Both the position numbers and the translations under genes were made by a program. Positions 1 through 9,159 of a stretch of 11,746 nt of DNA are shown piece after piece (the stretch's first letter is position 1; every line of letters begins with the position of its first letter). Below the pieces are notes generated by a model. It saw only the letters and a program-made list of their open reading frames with translations. It ran no database searches and was not told the origin of the DNA. The DNA is from Paraglomus occultum (lineage: Eukaryota; Glomeromycota; Glomeromycetes; Paraglomerales; Paraglomeraceae). The stretch covers positions 1 through 11,746 of the forward strand of contig CAJVPJ010001172.1 in NCBI GenBank assembly GCA_910592205.1, in the 5' to 3' direction.

Positions 1-175
1 GTGTATTTTGAATAACAGATAGCATCAAGAAAAAAAAAACAAGAAAAAATAAAAAAAGAGAAGAACAAATAGAAGAACTCCAATCAAAATCTGACATGTT
101 ATTGGTCAGTCTGTTAATGCTGAAAACAGACTTATTATTATTACAATGTGCCAAAATATTGCCAATATTTCAGTA

Positions 176-280
176 TTACGTATGTATGCGCACAAGGAGG
201 CTCAGTTGATGCCCACTTTTAATCATAGATTCGCATTCGTTAATGCATGTAATTATTTGTTCCACTACTTCATCTTTTGT
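176..280 (-). pseudogene. Coding-like remnant, unrecognised
   Basis: Reading the minus strand from 280 gives 34 open codons (starting TKDEVVEQ, ending LLVRIHT) before a TAA at 178-176. The composition is protein-like: regular hydrophobic spacing, mixed charged residues and two cysteines. There is no start codon, and a TAA lies directly upstream. A GTAATA at the 3' end (180-175) could be a splice donor, so this may be an isolated exon or a decayed fragment. Another minus-strand frame just upstream (about 285-325) is also briefly protein-like, which would fit a frameshift. I do not recognise the family. Chance is a serious alternative for so short a stretch. Confidence 0.22.
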
Positions 281-283
281 TTA

Positions 284-895
284 GCGACCAGTCAAATGAT
301 TGGGTAGGTAGTATCGGAAAACTTAACTAATTGGCTAACTACTTTTGTTCAAGATCTTGTGTTCTCTTTCGGTAAAGTTCCTATTAAACTGATGCTGATC
401 GAGTTTAATGTTGCTAATGAGAAACAAAAAAGAACGTTAAACCGTTTGAAGAGAAATTATTGGAACGCCTTCTGTCATACATGTCTCCTGGATGCGATTC
501 TCTATTTTATTTTCCAGAAGATAGTAATAGGGGCTAACTCTTTTTATAGTTACCAATAATAGATCCATCTTTTTTGTCAACCATTCACTTAGTCTGTTTA
601 AACAAATTATCATTTTTGTGTAAATCGATTAAAAGCAGTCTCGTAATATCTTCGTATGACTGTTTATATGCCTGATAACTCGCATGAATTTTTCTCGATT
701 AATTCGTAACGCTTACGAGGTAAATTATTTGTAGACATTCATTCGTTATTAGTTTATTGTGCAATACTGTTTTATAATAATAAGGAGATGCTATTATTAT
801 TATTATTACTATTATTGCAGATATACGTCGGAGTGAGGGGTCGTGTAACATAAATAGAATAGCAATCAAACATAGGATTGTGCTTCTATTAAAGT
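284..895. other. AT-rich stretch, no recognisable gene
   Basis: Only short reading frames with biased, low-complexity translations occur here, including a 66-codon plus-strand frame at 359-559 with no recognisable motif. An ATT-rich microsatellite is listed separately. The right end is the 3' flank of the minus-strand inositol oxygenase gene. Confidence 0.5.
792..816. repeat. ATT trinucleotide microsatellite
   Basis: About eight units of TAT/ATT with one interruption (ACT near 808-811). It is a simple-sequence repeat in the 3' flank of the inositol oxygenase gene and is likely length-variable between strains. Confidence 0.8.
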
Positions 896-901
896 TTTAT
901 T
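896..901 (-). terminator. Poly(A) signal AATAAA for MIOX
   Basis: On the minus strand AATAAA lies 30 bases past the stop codon of the inositol oxygenase gene. That is a usual place for a eukaryotic polyadenylation hexamer. The cleavage site was not identified. Confidence 0.5.
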
Positions 902-930
902 AATGACCGTGTGATGATTAAATGTTTTTC

Positions 931-2136
931 CTACCAATTAATTTCGTCTGGAAAGAATTTGCGGATCAGAGCTTGATAATAAGGCTTCAATTCTGGTATA
1001 TTCGGTGGCGCATCGCTCTTCGAATACAAATCGTAGGAATTAAAGATTTTCACCCATTTCATCATTTCATGATCTCGCTCGTTCATTAGGTGTGTGTATG
1101 CGTTCTCACGATGCTGTCCATAGAAACTATGGTAGCGAATTATGTATAATGCTTCTTCTGGCAAATAGTTCTATATGTGCAAAGTACCATATGAAAGCAT
1201 TGTTTCAGCATATAGCTTTATGATGATGAAACCAACGATTTTGTAAACAACGACGTTGAAAATACCTCTGCTACCATGTACATATATTCGTCATGTCCGA
1301 ATGACATGAAAACATTATCCAATCCGCAGTTTGGTTCATAGATTCCGCAAAGGGTATTGTATGCGGGATTGTTATAATCGGGATTTGATTTGAAAAACTC
1401 TGGATAAACAATTTTCTCTGAAAACCGACATCCGACTGGAAATGTATCTTTTGTTTGTTTTTACATTATTACTTTTAACACAAGATAGTTACACGATCTG
1501 TCATGTGAAAACCACTCAGGAGCCCTTACTTACCCCCAACGACATCCCATTGTCCTTCAGCACCAAAATAATACAGTAATTTGCCTAGATCATGAATGAG
1601 CCCTACGAACCATATGCAGAAAGGAAAGCTTGGATTTAGAGTTTTGTTGATGTAGGTTATGTAATTAATAATCATCCCCGGTCTGTTCCCATACTAACTT
1701 TAGCCCCAGTTCGATATTCTACACTACATGCAGTCAAGTTCTCCGTCTTATTCTATTCCAGTGCTCTCCAACAATCATTACCAGTCAATACCATCCAATC
1801 ATCAAATCCATCTTTTCTTAATGCCTCGGCTGTCTGCAGACAATGTTCAATTTGCGACAACTCGGTATCGTTGTCAGATTCGTCCGTGAGCTCATTCAAC
1901 ATCTCTAATGCTTCCCATATTCCCATATGGGCTTTGTCCAGTTGGCTAAACTTTTTTCGACTTTTAAGAACAAAATCTACAGTTTGATTTTCGTGTTGTT
2001 CTTTGTATAGTTTAACCACACTCGGCTTAGCAACGTCGTATGTTCTGAATGACTCGACTGGGTTGACTGGTACATATTTACATTGTAGATAGTGCTCCCA
2101 GTCGTCACATACCTGAGAAAACGATTCAGCAAGCAT
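931..2136 (-). CDS. MIOX: Myo-inositol oxygenase (4 exons)
   Basis: The enzyme cleaves the myo-inositol ring with O2 to give D-glucuronate at a di-iron centre in the cytosol; this is the first step of inositol catabolism. The exons I infer (minus strand) are 2136-1782, 1602-1534, 1447-1266 and 1170-931, all with GT-AG introns of 179, 86 and 95 bases. The join gives 281 residues (human enzyme 285) and keeps frame throughout. Family signatures seen: QTVDF (51-55), DESD (85-88), HCLQTAE (98-104), LIHDLGK (120-126), PVGCR (145-149), GHDEYMY (192-198), RYHSFY (214-219), FNSYDLY (245-251), KPYYQ (264-268), and the terminal W281. The six iron ligands correspond to H98, H122, D123, H193, H216 and D249, matching human H98, H123, D124, H194, H220 and D253. 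ATG 2136 is chosen because an in-frame TGA lies 18 bases upstream and the length fits. The loop at the exon 3/4 joint is about three residues shorter than in animal enzymes, so that junction is the least certain. Confidence 0.93.
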
Positions 2137-2170
2137 TTTGACTATAACGATTCAACGGTGATGCGTCTAC

Positions 2171-2178
2171 ATTTTATA
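2171..2178 (-). promoter_or_regulatory. TATA box of MIOX
   Basis: TATAAAAT on the minus strand, ending 34 bases upstream of the MIOX ATG at 2136. At normal TATA-to-start spacing the 5' untranslated leader would be only about ten bases. A longer leader from another promoter upstream cannot be excluded. Confidence 0.5.
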
Positions 2179-3414
2179 CACCCGAGTGAGATCTGTGTTT
2201 CGGTATATTTAGTTTGGTGACAGGGTCTACTCCTTTACACAAATGCAAGTACGGCTTTTGGCGTTGTTAGCTATTCCCACGAATATGTAAATTCCCAGGA
2301 ACACAAATCGCAAGTCGACAAAGCATGTTCAGGTGTTATTGTTAACAGTCAGTGGGTCAAAATTATATAAACAGAATTTGGTTGTTTTATTTAATTTAGA
2401 ATCTGTCAGATTCGAAATGTTTTTTCTCAAGAAACTTTATTTACGTCGCAAATTTGCTGTTTTTCGTAGACACATCTCCCTTGTGCATCAGTTACATGTA
2501 AACTCTATAACAACAGTAATAGTTATAGTAATGATAATAGTAACAAGATTTAGACCGCAGAGTTTATTGACTAGTACGAATAGGCGTTCAAGCATATTTG
2601 ACTTGGTTTTCTTTTATTCTTAAATTATAATATTAATATTATTGCGCCTATTCGTTAATGGCGATCTTAGTGGTTGTACTAAAGTCGTCCTTAACGCGAT
2701 TTGGGATGCTAGCATCATTAGTGTATATCTAAATGTCAACAGATCAGTCTAGCTGTTCTGAAAGGAGAACATGCAGGCTTGGCAAGCAAATTAAGGGATG
2801 CAATTACATGAAACTGCCCATCATCATTTCTTTATCCCAATTTATACAAGCAGTATTCAGTTACGAGAGTTTGCATAAGTCTTTGACTTTTATGATAAAT
2901 TTGTTCGTTATATTTGACCTTTTTGAAACTAGTTCGCCCGCCTAATATCAGCTTCACATCAGCATTATCACCAATGCATGGAATGGTGAAACAATCGACG
3001 GTTCAGTTACTGAATTGATATTAGTTTGTCGGTATAGGGAAATGCAGAAATAGGAGCTGTAGAAGAGAAACAAAAAAAAACCTTCAAAGAGTTTACTGAA
3101 ATGAATAAATTTTTCTAAATTAAGATATATTCCACTCTTTACTAACCAGAAGATACGTCAATTGCATAGTTATGACAGAATGCGCAATGACAAACAAATG
3201 AATGCCACCAATTAGCGGCTTGATATAGACACAATATTAGGAACTTGCGATAATGCCGGTGCTACATTTTTTGGTTTCCTCCCCCTGCATTCGGTCATCT
3301 GCGGTTAATTGTTATACACGATTTAATGCTACATCAACAATGTTATGTTGTGTGTGGGACACGAGAATGACGAATTCAGAGGATATGTATGCATTAACAT
3401 AAAGGTCGAATAAT
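2179..3414. other. Gene-free stretch between MIOX and the MRF1 copy
   Basis: About 1.2 kb with no gene I can support. It contains low-complexity reading frames at 2333-2623 and 2733-2945 (plus) with no motif, one 11-base inverted repeat (listed separately), and a 32-codon minus-strand frame at 2718-2620 that resembles a mitochondrial presequence (see findings). A weak 9-base inverted repeat pairs 2942-2950 with 3016-3024. The left edge is presumably the MIOX upstream region. Confidence 0.45.
2576..2655. repeat. 11-base inverted repeat, AT-rich loop
   Basis: ACGAATAGGCG at 2576-2586 is exactly complementary to CGCCTATTCGT at 2645-2655, with a 58-base loop that is almost all A and T. The arms stand out because they are GC-richer than their surroundings. 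It could be a hairpin, the termini of a very small element, or chance. Confidence 0.45.
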
Positions 3415-4258
3415 ATTTAACAAACTTTATTGTCTTTATCATTTAGATGCTGAGTCGAAGAACCAGTAGCATTCTTCGCGATTAAGTCATCTAATCTCTC
3501 TATTCAGCCTATCGCATATTGTGTCCGTTTCGTAATGAAACTTTAACCTATCAATGATGGTTTACAATGACTCTTGTTTTCAAAATCATGAAGAATAAGA
3601 TTGATTCTATGGTCTGCCTCTTGGTTTTGCAGTAATTTTGTTCAGTCAATAAATATATCTGTGTAAAATTATAGGTCCTAATTCTCCAAACCTAACAGTA
3701 AAACAATAAATATTCTCACTACACAGTCCCAGGCATACAATCATATCATACCTGAGTCGCAATTTCGCCCTCATGGTTTTAAATGTATTAGCTTTATTCT
3801 ATATCCTCCCGGAAAAAAGATTAACAAAAGATATTTTAATACCAGACTCCATTGTTCAAATAACTGATCATTGAACGACATCATTACTAGTCAGATCTTA
3901 TTACGACAGGATTGCGCTATCCCGCGTTTTTCCCTCCTTTACTTGGACGGCGTCCCTGGCCTTCGGTCACCGGTACTTATGAACTCCAGCCTCATATTTC
4001 ATATTCCTAAATACAACGCCGCCTGATGCGTTCCTTGATAAACGTTGTTTAATTTTGAGAGAGTCGTTTACATGCGAAGATCATTCAACCAGATGTACAT
4101 ATAATATGGAGCTGTTGCTTCCCTATCAACAATGATCGAAAATAACATACATTAACATAGCTGTCAACAGAACGTCATTCTTTAGTCCTTGAGTGCCTGA
4201 TTTAACGCCTCATATATCTGTGTGTTTGGACAATACTCTGCGTTCTCCATAATGATGA
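3415..4258 (-). pseudogene. Decayed inverted copy of the MRF1 release-factor gene
   Basis: Read on the minus strand, this follows the plus-strand release-factor gene from its intron 5 to past its stop codon, in the same order. About 4258-4045 matches intron 5, 4045-3945 exon 6, 3945-3905 exon 7, 3905-3800 intron 7, 3800-3753 exon 8, then intron 8, exon 9 and exon 10 (3627-3500). The match continues into the 3' flank to about 3415. Because the introns are present, this is a DNA-level duplication, not a reverse-transcribed copy. Deletions remove most of exons 6-7 and about half of exon 8, and about 11 bases are missing inside exon 10, which breaks the frame. In-frame stops occur in exons 7 and 10, and the GGQ glutamine codon is lost (a lysine codon aligns there). 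The 5' part (exons 1-5) is absent. Homology may fade on to about 4380. It cannot make a working factor. Confidence 0.88.
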
Positions 4259-4790
4259 CTCCTGCGAGCATTGAACTACATGGATTACCAGCACAAATGT
4301 TAACCGAATTACTCAAACACTCTTGCCGGCTGAATCGAGTTACAAATCGGTTTAGCGTGATTTTATTGCGGGTCTCGAAAACGATAGCACGTTAAAATTG
4401 TTAAAATATGACGCATTTCGCAAGTTGCACCAATTAACGCCTTGTATTCAAATTACGAGTCCAAGAACGGATTTATGAGACACGTGACAACATTTTCGGA
4501 ATATAACGTTCGCAAGGAAGAAGAAGCAAATGATTTATTAAAAAATTCAAAGAACATCTAGCTAAAGCTAGTTTAGAGAGAAATTATTATAACAAAAATA
4601 AGAAATTAGAAGAAGGACAAAGAGAATTCGTAAATGAGCATTTTACGGTGAGAGGCAAAGCTGATTATTGTATCATTGACGCTACTGCTCATTACAGCTA
4701 CGATTGAGCGTAAAACGTTCACCCATTCCGATCAACAAGTATTTTACAGCCACATCACAATCAGCCTCACATTTATGTACATAACAGAAT
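4258..4790 (+). pseudogene. Broken transposon-associated gene (DUF7869-like context)
   Basis: At least four consecutive stretches in shifting frames read as one decayed protein. An uncertain first part lies at 4258-4350 (LHGLPAQML). Then come DFIAGLENDSTLKLLKYDAF (about 4360-4420), ALYSNYESKNGFMRHVTTF and on (about 4440-4540), FKEHLAKASLERNYYNKNKK to ATAHYSYD (4541-4705, ended by TGA), and a weak HSDQQVFY (about 4720-4745). The order and motifs match what I remember of transposon-borne proteins carrying a DUF7869-type region: a GLE.DSTLKLL..D segment, an HATTF-like motif, a charged helix with YYN, and a 'YDxAQNVH...QQVGP' region. That assignment is from memory. The shift between KEEEANDLLK and KFKEH looks like loss of one A in an A-run. 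It lies directly against the end of the release-factor copy. Confidence 0.55.
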
Positions 4791-4799
4791 GTTCACTTG

Positions 4800-5340
4800 T
4801 CTGATTTTGTTGTAGTCTGCCCCATATTAATATCATAAAATTGAACAGTTCAGTAAAATCTACAAAATTGACTATTATGTTAGGTGTTTGTCAAACTTGC
4901 GGTCCAAATTTACGGAAACTAATACATACTGTCTTCCCAGTCATTTCATTGAAAAATGAGTAAGCAGATTTTGAAAATAGTAATAATTACTGTGTTGAGA
5001 TTTTATATTTACAGTTACTATTACTGTAGAATTGATCTACAAATTTATGTTATTAAGGTAGTTACATTTGCCAATGACAGTTTAAGTTGTGCGCTTCCCA
5101 AAACATCTATATTAGTGTTCTCATGTAGCATGCCCATATAATAAGAATGTCACCACTCATTTACGTTAAAAGTGAGAATCGTTAATATTAAAACTGATTA
5201 TAAATCCGCTAAACAACGAGGTGAACGTTAATTACGAGCATTAAAATTTTCTTGTTCCAAGTCAATTCACGCGAAAAGCAAATGCATTTTGACTATTGCG
5301 TCACGAATATAGACAATTGATCTACTGATTATCCGAAAAA
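4800..5340. other. Upstream region of MRF1, no gene seen
   Basis: AT-rich DNA with no supported gene. A 61-codon frame at 4956-5141 has no motif and looks like chance. The right end must contain the promoter of the release-factor gene that starts at 5341, but I see no clear TATA box at the usual distance. Confidence 0.4.
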
Positions 5341-7802
5341 ATGTTCCGTTCATCAACATTTTTTCGTCATTTTTTAGTCCAGTCACCCACTAGTTACTCC
5401 TTGGTTTCAACATTGACGAAGCAGCCCTTTCATCCATCCAGCGTCCATTATTGTTCGTATCTCACAGGTAAGAAGAAAATTCTATCCGGATTCTGGTAGC
5501 ATTTTTCTATTCTCCAATAAGACACATGACTCGATCAGTATAGACTCGAGAGGCGTAGTGAATATCCCGACTATCCGTCTGAAATTGGATAAACTGATCG
5601 AAAAGTATAAACAATTGTCGGAAAAACGGAATGAGGTTTGTAGCCGACGAGATATGGTTAAGAAATAGTCGTCACCACTCTTAATTAGAATTTGGTCGAT
5701 ATTTGCGTTCATTCAGCTTTCACCAGATTTAACCGAGTATGCCAAAGTATCAAAGGAATTGACAGAACTGGAGAATATCGTTTTACCGTATGAAGAATTA
5801 AAGAAAGCAGAAAAGGTGCTTTACAATGATACGCGATTACATACATATGCATTCTTTGTTTTTGTTAATATGCCTCATGCGTTGCTTTTACCAGGAATTA
5901 GAAGATGTAGACCTAATGATGAATGACGCGCATGAAGATCAAGATTTGAAGGAGCTTGCAAAGGAAGAACGTACACGGATTTCGCAGATTGTCGAGGACA
6001 TAGAAAAAACACTTGTTCAATCATTAGTTCCCAAAGACATTGCTGATTCTGGAAGTGCAATTTTAGAAATCAGGGCAGGTACTTGACAAAATCTACGCTT
6101 TTACTCTGTTTATATTTTCTATTGTGTGAGTATGATTATATACTTTAAATATATGCGACGGTGGCATGCGCTCTCCAACTCAAGATACAGATGTAGAAAT
6201 AAAAATATAATCAAAAGTGCGAATTATTTACGATGGGTAGTAGATTTTTTCGTTTCTGAACTTACGCCATTTATCATGTGCTTATTCAACTTATCCTAGG
6301 TACTGGAGGCGATGAGGCTGGTCTTTTTGCTGGAGAGATGTTTCGAATGTATGAGCGATATTCAAATGTGCGAAATTGGAAATTTGAATCACTTAACATC
6401 TCCGGTGATATTCTTGGTGTCATCAAGGTAGGTATGATAGGTAAAAGAAGGTTCGCATTGATTGAATTGTTTATAGTTTAAGCTTGACCTACACAATTAT
6501 CTCGAACTTTCTCCAATTTAGAATATCGTTGAGTAACATTCAATCGGATATCACTCTACGAAAATTTTAATAATGCAATCGCAGGCCGAGAATGCAGAGT
6601 ATTATCCAAACACACATATGATGACTAAATGATAACGTTCTGTTGGCGGCTATGTATGTTATCTTCTATAATTGTTGACAGGGAAGCAAAGTGCCATATT
6701 ATGTGTGTATTTGATTGAATGTTACTCAATTCCTAACATGATTATAGGAGAAGTTTATGGATATCACAGGTTTTACGATTCTCCTGAAATTAACAATGTT
6801 TTTGCGTGTTTATCAAGGAAGCAACGGCATCAATATCAGGAGACGATGTATTCGGAAATATGAAGTATGAAGCTGGAGTTCATCGAGTTCAACGGGTACC
6901 GGTGACAGAAGGTCAAGGACGGGTTCATACCAGTACAGTTACCGTTGCCATACTTCCCCAACCAACCGAGGTGAAAGTCAACCCGATTCGTTTATAAGCA
7001 GACAATCTCACTATAATTATTCTGAAAATCATCCGTTTCCCATATGCCAAACAACCGCCATTGACTCCAGGTTGAACTCGTTTTGAAAGAATCAGACTTT
7101 CGAATCGACTACTACCGTTCAAGCGGTAAAGGAGGGCAACACGTGAACACAACGGATAGCGCAGTCCGATTGACGCACGTTTCCACGGGCATAGTCGTCT
7201 CAATACAAGACGAAAGATCCCAATATAAGGTCTGCTGTAACAAGCCCGTAACAAGATCTGACTAGTAACGACATTGTTCAATGACTAGTTATTGATGAAT
7301 GTCATTCACACAACCGGTCCGATATTAAATTGTCTTTTGTTATTTTTTTCGGGCGTATCTTTTTGAAATAGAATAAAGCTAAAGCGTTTAAAATCATGAG
7401 GGCGAAATTGTACGAAGCTAACCGCACACTTATCGAGAATGAGAGACGTGACTCTAGGCGCATGCAGGTAAGATTGGTATGCCTGGGACTAGTACCAAAG
7501 TGTAGCGAGAATACTTATCGTCTTGACTGTTAGGTTGGAAGCGGCGATAGATCAGAGAAAATTAGGACGTATAATTTTCCACAGGTATATTTATTATCAT
7601 GTAATGTGCGTCTCGAACGTTATTGATTGAGCGAAGTTCTTACTCCGCATCAAAATTATTATAGAACCGAGTGACAGACCATAGAATTAATCTTACTCTC
7701 TATGAATTGGAAAACATCATGAATGGAGAGTCATTGCAAACCATCATTGATAGGTTGAAGTTTCATTACGAAACGGACGCAATGATGCGATGGGCTGAAT
7801 AG
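5341..7802 (+). CDS. MRF1: Mitochondrial peptide chain release factor 1 (10 exons)
   Basis: A class I release factor of the bacterial RF1 type: it reads stop codons in the mitochondrial ribosome and triggers peptide release. Exons I infer: 5341-5467, 5553-5635, 5717-5815, 5895-6078, 6300-6427, 6818-6970, 7071-7229, 7372-7467, 7534-7584, 7665-7802. All introns are GT-AG and all phases agree, giving 405 residues (yeast Mrf1 is about 413). Exon 1 encodes an Arg/Ser-rich, acid-free leader ([12 protein letters not shown]), as expected for mitochondrial import. Then follow an N-terminal helical domain (about 45-165), the [15 protein letters not shown] block, [20 protein letters not shown] with the stop-recognition PVT at 235-237, and [17 protein letters not shown] with the catalytic GGQ at 279-281. 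The C-terminus ends ALMMRWAE-like (residues MMRWAE). The PxT loop lacks the insertion seen in vertebrate MTRF1, so it should read UAA/UAG. The exon 2 start could be 5559 instead of 5553 (two residues shorter). A decayed inverted copy lies at 3415-4258. Confidence 0.93.
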
Positions 7803-7921
7803 AAAGATACTTGGTTCTCCGACTCAGCATCTAAATGATAAGTAGTCGATCAAGTTTGTCCAATATCATCAATATTAATGATGAATGAGTGCAATGAACT
7901 AAGTCATAAGTAGCTGTACAA

Positions 7922-7927
7922 AATAAA
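7922..7927 (+). terminator. Poly(A) signal AATAAA for MRF1
   Basis: AATAAA about 120 bases after the release-factor stop codon, in an A-rich setting. It is the nearest good match on this strand. The cleavage site was not identified. Confidence 0.4.
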
Positions 7928-7973
7928 TATAAAGATATTACATTCAGTATGTTATCATCAACTACTTTGTTTG

Positions 7974-8130
7974 TCATGCCATAAACAGCCAAGACTTATC
8001 TGAACTTTCTTCCATAAGAAATAGTGTATCTTCCACTACGTTTTCTGTATTCTGCACATACTTATCACTGCACAAAACTTGCTTTCAAATTCTGTGAGAC
8101 TATCCACTAGTTTCAGAGGGCAGTTTTTGA
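7974..8130 (-). pseudogene. Coding-like remnant, unrecognised
   Basis: Two overlapping minus-strand frames are protein-like. One reads CPLKLVDSLTEFESKFCAV, then MCRIQKT and a stop (about 8130-8035). The other reads LCSDKYVQNTENVVEDTLF, then LMEESSDKSWLFMA and a stop (about 8085-7974). They could be one decayed gene with a frameshift near 8050-8080, or one exon plus chance. It lies downstream of, and in the same direction as, the helix-turn-helix ORF at 8523-8296 and may be part of the same dead element, but nothing in the sequence proves that. I do not recognise the family. Confidence 0.25.
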
Positions 8131-8295
8131 TTTATTCCCGGATACTAATATATCATAAATCTCCAACTTGTGTACCCTCCTCCATGAGATGTACTAATAT
8201 AATATCAATATTTTTTGCCTTTTAGTATTGATATGAAAAAGTGCTTAGCATAATGTTATGATGCAATTTACCATTATGATCAATACATTCATATG

Positions 8296-8523
8296 TTAAG
8301 TCCATTGTATGAGATAAAATTTATTTACATAAACAATTGGATTGGTTATTCCGCCAGTACGGACTTGTTTGGGCTCGATGTCAAAATGTTTTGCGGTTGC
8401 TCTCACATTTTGAACACGTTCAAAATAACGAACTATCATTAGTTTTTTCGCGGGCACTCCAGGAACGACGGGTCTTTTGGTGGCACGGGACCTTTTCATA
8501 ATACTTCTATTTCGTGGGTACAT
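8296..8523 (-). CDS. Truncated pogo/CENP-B-like helix-turn-helix protein
   Basis: A 75-codon frame. Residues 10-20 are basic (KRSRATKRPVV), as in a nuclear localisation or DNA-contacting arm. Residues 26-55 (KKLMIVRYFERVQNVRATAKHFDIEPKQVR) have the pattern of a Psq/CENP-B/pogo-type helix-turn-helix: a long first helix, then 'ATAKHF.I..KQVR' as the turn and recognition helix. Such domains begin Tigger/pogo transposases and host genes derived from them. The usual next residue after the recognition helix is Trp, missing here. From residue 56 on the translation is meaningless, and the sequence C|GTACTG at 8361/8360 is a possible splice donor, so 8523-8361 may be exon 1 of a split or truncated gene. 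The start could also be Met9 (8499). No DDE domain is visible, so it is either a fragment or a small DNA-binding protein. Confidence 0.5.
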   Translation of the reverse strand: MYPRNRSIMKRSRATKRPVVPGVPAKKLMIVRYFERVQNVRATAKHFDIEPKQVRTGGITNPIVYVNKFYLIQWT

Positions 8524-9155
8524 TAGACGTTTTTATAAGCGTTAAAGCTTAGTTCGTATATATGAGGGGTTTAATGGAGATGTTACACACTATGTCAATA
8601 TATTACAGTATTTTGCGTTATGTCTCACTTCTTTTCCAATCATAATCAGCAGTGTATACATTTATATTTTAATAATTAATATCAACTCTAATCTGCCCAT
8701 AAAGAGCACACACGCATGAAATGTTAATTCCACATTCCGTGCAATAACATAATTATTGTTAGCGATGTTAACATGCATGTAAGAAGACATCTGAAAACGT
8801 CAATAAGTCTGCGTTCGAGGAAAGGATAGATTATTAAATAACTTCTTTCATTATGTTGTGTGATTATTTAGTTATACTCGCAACATTGGAATGCAAAACA
8901 CTGTAGATATAATCACTGTGATATTATTTAAGATTATGACTTATATTATACACGTATATAGAGTAGCACATCCCGCATGGCAGACACAAACTTGATATAA
9001 TTATACAAGGTTGAAACAGAATGCCGAATTTGATTTTATAATTCCGATCTCGTAAATTAAGATACCATCCATTCCAACAACCAAACTCTCCAATCCATCT
9101 AACCATTGCAGTAATCTACAAGAGACAGGCCATTGTTAAAATTTGAGTTCTAGAA
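8524..9155. other. AT-rich stretch, no supported gene
   Basis: There is no recognisable gene. On the minus strand at about 9110-9055, a CTCTTGTAG acceptor-like site is followed by a protein-like reading (LLQWLDGLESLVVGMDG) and a G|GTATCT donor-like site. This could be a single small exon or chance. Frames elsewhere are low complexity. TATAAAA at about 8530-8536 (minus) lies too close to ATG 8523 to be its normal TATA box, but would fit the start at 8499. Confidence 0.35.
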
Positions 9156-9159
9156 TAAA

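Noticed and set aside
359-559. 66-codon plus-strand frame
   Set aside because: No motif, biased composition, starts in the middle of AT-rich DNA and overlaps a region with protein-like readings on the other strand.
2333-2623. 96-codon plus-strand frame
   Set aside because: The Val/Ile-rich tract comes from a low-complexity GTAATA-like stretch; no ATG-based start at its beginning and no recognisable domain.
2733-2945. 70-codon plus-strand frame
   Set aside because: No recognisable motif and no supporting context; compatible with chance.
3415-4258. Processed (reverse-transcribed) pseudogene
   Set aside because: Introns 5, 7 and 8 of the parent are represented in the copy, so it came from DNA.
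4956-5141. 61-codon plus-strand frame upstream of MRF1
   Set aside because: Low-complexity Ile/Tyr-rich start from an AT-rich tract; no motif.
5482-5712. 76-codon minus-strand frame
   Set aside because: It is the antisense shadow of MRF1 exon 2 and its flanking introns.
6672-6863. Plus-strand frame over MRF1 intron 5
   Set aside because: Intron reading plus an out-of-frame part of exon 6; splice phases of the release factor explain the region.
6925-7281. 118-codon minus-strand frame
   Set aside because: Antisense shadow of MRF1 exons 6 and 7 and the intron between; longest frame here but no protein character of its own.
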